Positions 14,086-20,291 of a stretch of DNA of 24,935 nucleotides are shown here, piece by piece. Positions within the stretch are counted from its first letter, which is position 1. Every line of letters begins with the position of its first letter. Below the pieces are notes generated by a model. The model was not told where the DNA came from. It made no database searches and saw nothing but the letters and a program-made list of their open reading frames with translations. Origin of the DNA: Bacteroidota bacterium (GTDB lineage: Bacteria > Bacteroidota > Bacteroidia > Chitinophagales > Chitinophagaceae); assembly GCA_023416995.1 (NCBI GenBank), contig JAEZGI010000013.1, positions 1 to 24,935 on the forward strand, in the 5' to 3' direction. The position numbers and the translations under genes are program-made.

Positions 14086-14712
14086 ATGATCAACATAAAT
14101 CAGAATCACTCTTTTGCTATTGAAGATGTCCTGTTCACATTTGCCCTTGCATCTGAAGCTGCCGACGTCTTTACGAAATACAGACATTTGATATGCGGTA
14201 TTGGCAAAGTAAATGCCGCTTATTACCTGACGAAAGCTATTCAAGCAGAAAGGCCGAAACTGATTGTGAATCTAGGTTCCGCCGGTAGCAATTGCTACAA
14301 GAAAGGCGAAATCGTTTGCTGTACCAGATTTGTGCAGCGGGATATGGACGTAAGAGGCCTGGGATACGAGCAATATGAAACACCATTTTCCGGACTATCC
14401 CCAATCCTTGAGTATGGCTTGCAGATGGAAGGGATAACCCAGGCCACTTGTGGAACGGGCGATAGTTTTGACATGGCGCATTGCACGACCATTTATGATG
14501 TCGTGGACATGGAGGGCTACGCGCTGGCACTGGTTGCAATGAAAGAAGATATTCCCTTCCTTAGCCTTAAATATATTTCTGACGGCGCAGATGACAATGC
14601 GGCCGAAGACTGGCTGGTACAGGTACACAAAGCTGCAGTTGCTTTTGCCGGGGTTCTGAAGTTGAACAACGAGGAGATCACAGTGGAAGGGATTACACCA
14701 CGGCTTCTCTGA
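14086..14712 (+). CDS. Nucleosidase / nucleoside phosphorylase-like protein (MTAN-like)
   Basis: This is a PNP/UDP-fold protein of 208 residues. Visible motifs are FALASEA near the start, HLICGIGKVNAAYYLTKAI, the LIVNLGSAGS phosphate/ribose loop, the ribose-binding VVDMEGYALA (equivalent to the ME-x-x-A motif of MTA/SAH nucleosidases) and KYISDGADDNA, where the D of SD is the expected catalytic acid. It probably cleaves the N-glycosidic bond of a purine or thio-nucleoside. It is shorter than typical MTAN (about 230 residues) and may be of a different specificity. The ATG at 14086 is chosen over a TTG at 14047. The last 20 bases overlap the convergent YcaQ-type gene. Confidence 0.82.
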   Translation: MININQNHSFAIEDVLFTFALASEAADVFTKYRHLICGIGKVNAAYYLTKAIQAERPKLIVNLGSAGSNCYKKGEIVCCTRFVQRDMDVRGLGYEQYETPFSGLSPILEYGLQMEGITQATCGTGDSFDMAHCTTIYDVVDMEGYALALVAMKEDIPFLSLKYISDGADDNAAEDWLVQVHKAAVAFAGVLKLNNEEITVEGITPRLL

Positions 14713-15886
14713 TGCACCTGAGGTATGACTTCCTATTACACTTGCTGAATACAATCTCCCGGCACTGATTAAATGCCATAAAAGCTTTTAGTTCGACAGC
14801 AAATTTTTTAAGCATCGCTTCACTAAGCTCAACAGGTTCAAAATGCAGGTTATGAACGATGAGAATTTTGTTTTTGCGATCGGCTTTGGCATCCATGCGT
14901 GCAATGAAAACATCTTTCAAGAGAACTGGCAGAGAAAAATAACCATACTTGCGTTTTGGCGCAGGCACGAAACATTCAATCTGGTAATCAAAATCAAAAA
15001 AGTCTTTCAGGCGATGACGAAAAACATTCAGGATATCGAATGGTGACAAAATGAAAACATCGCCGGATAACCTGATCCTCGTTTCCTGGTCCGTCAGCAT
15101 ATACAATGGAGCAGTTTTCACTCCTTCGACCATTACATTGCGAACTTCACCTTCTGCCACCATCAGCGCCAGCTCTTGTTTTACGAGATTGCCTTTCACC
15201 CGTCGCGCACGCCATGCCAACTCTTTGACGCTGCTAATGCCCAATGCACCAAGCGTGCGACGGATAACATACCCCGCATATTCCTCGTCCGATGGCATGG
15301 TTTGATCAGTATCTGATGGCACAAGGTTCAACGGTAGGTCGTACACTTTATGAAAACTTTCAGTGCGGCTGATCATCAACCGGCCATCAAGATATAAACG
15401 TTCCAATGCTATCTTCGACGGGCGCCAGTCCCACCAGCCGGTGCTGGCTTCCAGCCGGTCATCTTCAAAATCACCCACCATCAACGGGCCCTCACGTTGA
15501 ACCCTTTCCATTACCTTCTGGTACAGCCGCATTTCTGCAGGAGTAACAGATCGTTCCTTTGTTGCATAACTGTGTTTGACAGGCAATGAATACCGGAAAT
15601 CGTTCATCGGCATAAACCCGGCATCCGAAGTAAAATATTCAAATACGCGACCATCTTCACAAAGCTCTGCCAACCATTTTGTTTGATAACCAGGTACGCG
15701 TGCAAATAAGGCATGATGATGTGCGCGTTCCATTACATAGTTCGTATCGAGCTGAACAAAACCGAGGTGATCAATTACCCTGTAAACAGCTTCAATGCCA
15801 TCACCGAACTGAGCTTTCTGCGAAAGACCCGCGGCATGTATGATAACCTTCCTTGCTTGTGCCTTCGTTAAAATAACAGGTTCCAT
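14693..15886 (-). CDS. YcaQ/AlkX-type winged-helix DNA glycosylase
   Basis: This 397-residue protein belongs to the HTH_42 (formerly DUF1006) superfamily, three tandem winged helices and a beta-barrel. The N-terminus has the family helix TKAQARKVIIHAAGL. The catalytic loop is GFVQLDTNYVMERAHHHALFARV: Q45-L-D47 is the Q-x-D form found in E. coli YcaQ (AlkX), as opposed to Q-x-Q of the AlkZ azinomycin-resistance enzymes. EYFTSDAGFMP and a C-terminal GYFSLPVLLKDVFIARMDAK complete the pattern. The likely role is excision of alkylated bases or unhooking of interstrand crosslinks. It lies 48 bases after an exported hydrolase gene on the same strand. Confidence 0.88.
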   Translation of the reverse strand: MEPVILTKAQARKVIIHAAGLSQKAQFGDGIEAVYRVIDHLGFVQLDTNYVMERAHHHALFARVPGYQTKWLAELCEDGRVFEYFTSDAGFMPMNDFRYSLPVKHSYATKERSVTPAEMRLYQKVMERVQREGPLMVGDFEDDRLEASTGWWDWRPSKIALERLYLDGRLMISRTESFHKVYDLPLNLVPSDTDQTMPSDEEYAGYVIRRTLGALGISSVKELAWRARRVKGNLVKQELALMVAEGEVRNVMVEGVKTAPLYMLTDQETRIRLSGDVFILSPFDILNVFRHRLKDFFDFDYQIECFVPAPKRKYGYFSLPVLLKDVFIARMDAKADRKNKILIVHNLHFEPVELSEAMLKKFAVELKAFMAFNQCREIVFSKCNRKSYLRCIREAVV

Positions 15887-15934
15887 TAAACGAAAAATTC
15901 CAACATGTTTTCCTCTGTTTAAAGATTTATCACT

Positions 15935-16840
15935 TTACTCCAGATTCTTTTTTTCAAAAGTCCAACCGGGTGATTGGGCCAGTCCGGCAGGGTTGCCGGT
16001 AAACATCTTAGCCGCATCTTTATCACCTTTTAGTTGCCATTTGTACCACGCGGTTGCAACAACTGCAAATTCACCACCGCGAGGTTTCGCATAGGTACCG
16101 CCATGTCCCACATCCATGTTGGCGACAAAAACAGGCACATGATTAATTAGTCTGAAGTCATCCATGCCATTGTTATAAGCGATATCAGAAGGCCCGCCTA
16201 AAAGATAAAGGGTAGGCGTATGAATCTTTTTGAGCTGCTCTTTTGTAATCTTCGGCATACCTGGCATTCCCTCACCCGTTTGTTTTAAAACACCACTGTT
16301 AAATACACCGATAGTTGTAATCCTTGGATCGCCAGCAACCTCCAGCGTCTGCAATCCGCCGCAGGACATTCCGCTCACAGCAATTTTGCCTGTGTCAATC
16401 TTCCCGTAGTAAGGGCTGTTTGTGTTCCTGCTTTCGGCAATGGCCCAATCTATGGCATCGATGAGCAGAGACGATTTGGACGAACCCCTGATCTTCTCAC
16501 CAGATTCTGAAGGTTGTATGCCTATCGCTATGACGAGAAAGCCATGAGAGGCCACTTCATTTAAAAAATTCACATGCTCCCACGGTGAATTAAAACAGGC
16601 ACCATTGCCCCAGGTAATAATGGGTAGCTTGTTGTTGTTGCCAAACACGCTGATGTCTTTTGGGCGGAAGATTGTATGTGTGGGAAGTCCGGCCTCGGTC
16701 ATCATAATAGCAGTGTATTTTCCGGATCCGCCATCCTCAATGACCCGCGATGGAATTTGTTGCGAATACACAGGTGTAAAAGGAGCAGTAACAAGTGACA
16801 TTGCCAATATGGCTACGATAGACCGTTTTAGCGCATTCAT
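15935..16840 (-). CDS. Exported alpha/beta hydrolase
   Basis: This 301-residue protein has a signal peptide (about residues 1-27, ending VYSQQ). The fold is an alpha/beta hydrolase of the dienelactone-hydrolase/cutinase-like type: oxyanion region TWGNGACFNSP (76-86), nucleophile elbow G157-M-S159-C-G161-G, acid D219 (LLGGPSDI) and H246 (VGHGGTY). The cysteine right after the nucleophile is uncommon. It probably hydrolyses an ester in the periplasm; substrate unknown. A -7 box (TAGATTTG) lies 60 bases upstream. Further upstream, divergently placed, is the relic of a HxlR regulator gene (16977-17073) which may once have controlled it. Confidence 0.85.
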   Translation of the reverse strand: MNALKRSIVAILAMSLVTAPFTPVYSQQIPSRVIEDGGSGKYTAIMMTEAGLPTHTIFRPKDISVFGNNNKLPIITWGNGACFNSPWEHVNFLNEVASHGFLVIAIGIQPSESGEKIRGSSKSSLLIDAIDWAIAESRNTNSPYYGKIDTGKIAVSGMSCGGLQTLEVAGDPRITTIGVFNSGVLKQTGEGMPGMPKITKEQLKKIHTPTLYLLGGPSDIAYNNGMDDFRLINHVPVFVANMDVGHGGTYAKPRGGEFAVVATAWYKWQLKGDKDAAKMFTGNPAGLAQSPGWTFEKKNLE

Positions 16841-16900
16841 GTGTTAACAGTTATTTGAATGATGGTATAGTCTGGTTGCTTTATCCCGGAGCCCGGTATA

Positions 16901-16908
16901 CAAATCTA
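16901..16908 (-). promoter_or_regulatory. Perfect -7 element TAGATTTG for the exported hydrolase
   Basis: On the minus strand TAGATTTG matches TANNTTTG exactly, 60 bases before the ATG at 16840. No good -33 element lies at the usual distance; a TTTG is found 28 bases away. This would leave an untranslated leader of about 55 bases. Confidence 0.35.
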
Positions 16909-16976
16909 TGGTATATCTGTTGACTATGCGCGGACGCAAATTTTTCTGACAAGAAGTCTCTCAACAATACAAAAAG

Positions 16977-16998
16977 TGGTAACCAAAAATTAACTAAC
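16977..16998 (+). promoter_or_regulatory. Relic HxlR-type operator
   Basis: TGGTAACCAAAAATTAACTA followed by AC leads directly into an ATG. Aligned with the region before the intact HxlR start at 24886 (24864-24888, ATG included), 22 of 25 bases are identical, so it is the same kind of operator and leader. Confidence 0.55.
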
Positions 16999-17073
16999 AT
17001 GCCTGGTGCAAAACAAATGGTAGAGTACCCGGTGGCCGGATCAGGAACAAGAGGTGAATCTGTTAGGTATTAA
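16999..17073 (+). pseudogene. N-terminal remnant of a HxlR-family regulator gene
   Basis: An ATG opens a 24-residue frame, MPGAKQMVEYPVAGSGTRGE and four more residues, before TAA. Its first 14 residues align with the intact HxlR start at 24886 (MSASNQMIECPVAA): M, Q, M, E, P, V, A are identical and others conservative. The conserved HxlR cysteine is a tyrosine here. After 'PVAG' the similarity ends, so the winged-helix domain is lost. The remnant runs into the 3' end of the thioesterase gene (overlap 17063-17073), suggesting a deletion joined the two. It was divergent from the exported hydrolase gene. Confidence 0.5.
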
Positions 17074-17557
17074 ACAGCATAAATGTTGAAGTAGCGTGCG
17101 CATATAAACGACCCTGCTCATCTTTTAAATCGGCTTCGGCCAGGCCGGTACTTTTGCCTTTGTGTATTAACCGCCCCTCGGCTTTCAAAATGCCACTATT
17201 GGTTGTAACAGCTTTAACGAAGTTTACTTTCAACTCGAGTGTAGTATACCCGACGCCTTTAGCCAGCATAGAGTGCAATGCACAACCAAGCACTGTGTCC
17301 AACACCGTTGATAGTACGCCACCATGAACCATCCCGATGGGATTATAGTGAAACTCTTTTGGTTCAAAACGGAATACAACCTTACCTGGCTCTAAACTTA
17401 ACGGTTGGAAGTCGAGCGTTTGTGCAAGGGGAGGAGGAGGAATGCTTCCATTCAGGATTCCGTTCAAAAAATCGAATCCGGACATTGATTGTGCCCGGGC
17501 TGCGGTTTGCAAAGGATCGTCCCATTCGTAGGTACGGGATCTTGTAATAATATTCAT
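17063..17557 (-). CDS. PaaI/YbgC-type hotdog-fold thioesterase
   Basis: This 164-residue protein has a hotdog domain in its C-terminal two thirds. The active-site motif is F-H-Y-NPIGMVHGGVLSTVLDTVLGCA (HGG at 78-80, D87), followed by strands YTTLELKVNFVKAV and AEGRLIHKGKSTGLAEADL...YAHATSTFML, as in the PaaI acyl-CoA thioesterase family. It probably hydrolyses an acyl- or aryl-CoA in the cytoplasm. The N-terminal 45 residues (WDDPLQTAARAQSMSGFDFL) are longer than the bare domain but typical of Bacteroidota/Proteobacteria members. It is preceded by a second exported hydrolase gene, which is upstream on neither shared strand-start; there are 76 bases between them. Its stop lies in the relic HxlR gene. 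Confidence 0.88.
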   Translation of the reverse strand: MNIITRSRTYEWDDPLQTAARAQSMSGFDFLNGILNGSIPPPPLAQTLDFQPLSLEPGKVVFRFEPKEFHYNPIGMVHGGVLSTVLDTVLGCALHSMLAKGVGYTTLELKVNFVKAVTTNSGILKAEGRLIHKGKSTGLAEADLKDEQGRLYAHATSTFMLFNT

Positions 17558-17633
17558 GGTTATGTTTTTTACGCAGCCTTATTAGCTGCGGGTGTTCGGT
17601 CACGAAGGTAGCTAAGGACTTGCTTAAAACAGG

Positions 17634-18653
17634 TTAAAGTACCTCGTTAAAAAAATCTGCAGCCAGTTTAGCGACCTCCTGTAGTTCAGCAGCACGTACT
17701 TGTGGCGTTGAAGGTTTAATGTAATGGCCACGTTCTCCCTTAAGTATTTTTAACGGCCTGGCAGTGGCTATATTTTCTGTATAATGTTTAGCATTAACAG
17801 CAAGCGGGTTAACAATATCAGCATCTCCAACGACGATCTGAACAGGTACATCCACATCCTGCAAACCCTTTTTGTCATAGCCCTGGCCTATAGCAGGGGC
17901 CAGCGCAAATACAGCTTTTATCCTTTGATCTTTGAAGGAGGCTGAGCGATGTTTGGCCGAGCGGATGCCGATCGGGTTTGTTTGGACAAACGATGTAAAC
18001 CTATTAACGTCATCACGATATCGTGCGGGTATATTGGGATCACTTTTTGTTAGCCGGTCCATATCAAATACAGCACCGGTGACCCAGATAGCAGTTGTGC
18101 CACCAAGTGAAAAACCTGCGACGGCAATTCTGCCAGTATCAATTTTGGTAACAAAGACCGGATCTTTAAGCAAAGTATCAAGAACTACGGAAATATCTTT
18201 CGGCCGTTCCCACATACAAAAATCAGACAGTGTGAGTCCGTTCTTTCGCATTTCTTCTTCATCTGTACCGTTATGGCTCACTGCTACTGCTATAAAACCC
18301 CTGGATGCGAGAAAGTGACCCAGCCATTGCATCGACATAGCATTGCCCTGCGATCCATGTGATAAGATGATCAACGGATATTTCTCCCTGTCCATACTTA
18401 ACGGTGCGTTCGTGATCGTTGCCTCCGGCCTCAAAGAGTCAGCAGTATTCACGACTATTTCTACATGATCATTTGTTGCAGCGGGATACCATATAACTGA
18501 TCGGAGCGGCCGGGGACCGTTGCCTAACCAGTTGCTCCTGTTGTGATCGACAAAATCAACATTCTTTAAACCTACCACCGTTTTGTTATGGTGAGCATAA
18601 CAGTCTGCCGATATAAGCAATAACAAGAACAGCGTCCAGTTGCGGGTATTCAT
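17634..18653 (-). CDS. Exported alpha/beta hydrolase (PAF-acetylhydrolase/dienelactone hydrolase-like)
   Basis: This 339-residue protein has a signal peptide (about residues 1-20, ending CYA). The catalytic outline is clear: oxyanion region LIILSHGSQG (94-103), nucleophile G180-F-S182-L-G184-G, acid D277 or D279 (VVGDADI) and H310 (GERGHYIK). The 'RSVIWYPA' N-terminal strand and long lid region (about residues 190-240) are typical of the PAF-acetylhydrolase-like/predicted dienelactone hydrolase group. The substrate is unknown. It is the second exported hydrolase in 3 kb but only distantly similar to the first. It is transcribed divergently from the AraC-type gene at 18792, which may control it. 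Confidence 0.87.
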   Translation of the reverse strand: MNTRNWTLFLLLLISADCYAHHNKTVVGLKNVDFVDHNRSNWLGNGPRPLRSVIWYPAATNDHVEIVVNTADSLRPEATITNAPLSMDREKYPLIILSHGSQGNAMSMQWLGHFLASRGFIAVAVSHNGTDEEEMRKNGLTLSDFCMWERPKDISVVLDTLLKDPVFVTKIDTGRIAVAGFSLGGTTAIWVTGAVFDMDRLTKSDPNIPARYRDDVNRFTSFVQTNPIGIRSAKHRSASFKDQRIKAVFALAPAIGQGYDKKGLQDVDVPVQIVVGDADIVNPLAVNAKHYTENIATARPLKILKGERGHYIKPSTPQVRAAELQEVAKLAADFFNEVL

Positions 18654-18731
18654 TATAAATCTTTCGGTAAATCTATATAATTTTTTTAGCTGACTGCTTA
18701 ACGGATCCAGTCATGATAACATCACAGTTTT

Positions 18732-18742
18732 GCGAATATTTT
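18732..18742. promoter_or_regulatory. Shared motif GCGAATATTTT, copy 1
   Basis: An 11-base sequence upstream of the AraC-type gene recurs exactly at 19682-19692, upstream of the next gene on the same strand (VOC protein). Two identical 11-mers in two short intergenic regions flanking a regulator gene is a reasonable candidate for that regulator's binding site. This is inference. Confidence 0.35.
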
Positions 18743-18758
18743 ACTAATGATGTTTTTG

Positions 18759-18766
18759 TAATTTTG
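18759..18766 (+). promoter_or_regulatory. Perfect -7 element TAATTTTG for the AraC-type gene
   Basis: TAATTTTG matches TANNTTTG exactly, 25 bases before the ATG at 18792. The nearest upstream TTTG (18729-18732) is 26 bases away, longer than usual, which would fit an activator-dependent promoter. The GCGAATATTTT motif lies between the two elements. Confidence 0.45.
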
Positions 18767-18791
18767 CACACGCAAACAGCAAAAAAAGTCT

Positions 18792-19649
18792 ATGAGCATT
18801 GTCGGTGCGATAAGAAGTTTGTACAAACCCATGCAACCCGCTGTAAAAGCATCGGATGAAAATGTTATATACACTGAAGTGCTGCCTCAAAAGCTTTTAC
18901 AGCCGTTTATATATTGTTATTGGCAGCTCAAAGACAGAAAACCTCTTACTTCTCCTTATAATTATCTTGTAGTTGCGGATGGTTGCATAGATATCCTATT
19001 TGATCTCCAGGACCCCAGCGAGAGTTATGTCATGGGATTCTGTAATAAGTTTAATCAGTTCCCGCTCACCGGCACTTTTAATAAGATCGGGATCCGTTTT
19101 TTGCCCACTATGTTTCCGCAGTTGTTTAATATCAAAGCGGTGGAACTAAGCAACAGGCTCGAAAAACTCCAGCTTGTAGTTCCAGGCATAGCGAAATACA
19201 TCTCGACACACTTCAACGAAAGCCTTCAACTGAACGATATCAGAAATCTGCTTGGCAGATATTTTATTGCGCTGTTTGCAAATAAAAACATCGATCATGA
19301 TAGCCGTTTGTATGAGGCGCTTGAAATTATTCTACGCAATTCAGACATGCTGAAAATTGAAAAAGATCTGGACACAGGAATCAGCAAAAGACAACTTCGT
19401 CGGATATTTGAGTTTTATGTCGGGGATACAGCAAAAACATTCAGCCAGGTGGTGCGTTTTCAAAAATTGCTGAATGCCAGACCTTCAAGTGAAACTTTGC
19501 GGAAACATAAAACCTTTTTCGATATGGGTTATTATGATCAATCGCACTTCATAAAAGAGTTTAAAACCCTGTACGGGTTGACCCCGAAAAAAGCGTTTCA
19601 CACCCAACAGCCAGATCTTCACCTGCTATCTAACGCTACGATATTATAA
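18792..19649 (+). CDS. AraC-family regulator with DUF6597-type N-terminal domain
   Basis: This 285-residue protein has an N-terminal sensor domain of the DUF6597 type (IYTEVLPQKLLQPFIYCYWQL ... VVADGCIDILFDL ... GIRFLPTMFPQLFN, residues about 26-130). A C-terminal AraC HTH follows (about 190-275), with FFDMGYYDQSHFIKEFKTLYGLTPKKAF as the diagnostic second helix-turn-helix. The first HTH (LDTGISKRQLRRIFEFYVG) is also present. The ligand is unknown. It is divergent from an exported hydrolase and upstream of a VOC protein gene; a shared 11-base motif lies upstream of both this gene and the VOC gene. Confidence 0.9.
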   Translation: MSIVGAIRSLYKPMQPAVKASDENVIYTEVLPQKLLQPFIYCYWQLKDRKPLTSPYNYLVVADGCIDILFDLQDPSESYVMGFCNKFNQFPLTGTFNKIGIRFLPTMFPQLFNIKAVELSNRLEKLQLVVPGIAKYISTHFNESLQLNDIRNLLGRYFIALFANKNIDHDSRLYEALEIILRNSDMLKIEKDLDTGISKRQLRRIFEFYVGDTAKTFSQVVRFQKLLNARPSSETLRKHKTFFDMGYYDQSHFIKEFKTLYGLTPKKAFHTQQPDLHLLSNATIL

Positions 19650-19681
19650 TGTCCGTTTTTTACAATAAAAATCAGGACCCC

Positions 19682-19695
19682 GCGAATATTTTCGC
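19682..19695. promoter_or_regulatory. Palindrome GCGAA-TATT-TTCGC, containing motif copy 2
   Basis: A perfect 5-bp arm inverted repeat with a 4-base centre, 79 bases before the VOC gene. Its first 11 bases are identical to the GCGAATATTTT upstream of the AraC-type gene at 18732. Confidence 0.35.
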
Positions 19696-19774
19696 ATAAC
19701 CAAGGTAACCGGGAACAATTGGTTGTGTGCCATCACACAGGAAGGCTTCGGTTAGAGCAAATTAAGCTAAGAAA

Positions 19775-20236
19775 ATGATGAAAAAGCTTTTACTGATTAC
19801 ATCACTGATCTGTATTATCGTTAATAGTTATTCTCAAACCAATTATAAAATCCCGCAAAAAATGAAACTAAACGCTGGCATTGTCACCAATAAACTTTTG
19901 GAAACAAAAACGTTCTATACCAAAACATTAGGTTTTGGTGTTACGTTTGAGAACGAATTTTACCTTTTGCTGCATACACCCAATAAAGAAGCGGAACTCA
20001 GTTTTTTATTGCCGAACCACCCCAGCCAGCAACCCTTGTTTCAAAAACCATTTAACGGCCAGGGCATGTATTTAACGATTGAAGTTGATGACGTGGATAA
20101 GCTGTACCAGGAATTAAAACAAAAGCGTATCAAAATAGAAATTGAGATCCGTGATGAACCCTGGGGCGACCGGCACTTCGCAATCACCGACCCAAATGGA
20201 ATCGGGATCGATATTGTGAAGTATTCGCCACGCTAA
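19775..20236 (+). CDS. VOC-family (glyoxalase/bleomycin-resistance fold) protein with signal peptide
   Basis: This is one VOC domain (residues about 31-150) of the two-half beta-alpha-beta-beta-beta type: LNAGIVTNKLLETKTFYTKTLGF, FYLLLHTPNKEAELSFLLP, then MYLTIEVDDVDKLYQELKQK and a DEPWGDRHFAITDPNGIGIDIV end. The last is the conserved 'DP.G...E'-like part, with I-D-I in place of the usual metal-ligand glutamate region. The N-terminal MMKKLLLITSLICIIVNSYS is a good Sec signal peptide cleaved before QTN, unusual for the family. An internal ATG at 19862 would give a normal cytoplasmic VOC protein of 124 residues. The reaction is not predictable. The gene follows the AraC-type regulator. Confidence 0.82.
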   Translation: MMKKLLLITSLICIIVNSYSQTNYKIPQKMKLNAGIVTNKLLETKTFYTKTLGFGVTFENEFYLLLHTPNKEAELSFLLPNHPSQQPLFQKPFNGQGMYLTIEVDDVDKLYQELKQKRIKIEIEIRDEPWGDRHFAITDPNGIGIDIVKYSPR

Positions 20237-20291
20237 GATGGCAACGCTTTTTGCCGGGTATGCATGTTAATTGCAAGCCGGCCCAGGTTAC

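Noticed and set aside
17572..17590. Hairpin CGCAGC...GCTGCG between thioesterase and second hydrolase genes
   Set aside because: Stem of 6 with a 7-base loop, but neither strand has a T run after the stem, so it does not look like an intrinsic terminator.
19724..19739. Inverted repeat TGTGTG-CCAT-CACACA before the VOC gene
   Set aside because: A 6-bp stem close to the gene could be an operator or leader hairpin, but it has no second copy in the window and low sequence complexity.
20240..20255. Hairpin GGCAA-CGCTTT-TTGCC after the VOC gene
   Set aside because: Short stem, followed by GGGTATG rather than Ts; not convincing as a terminator.
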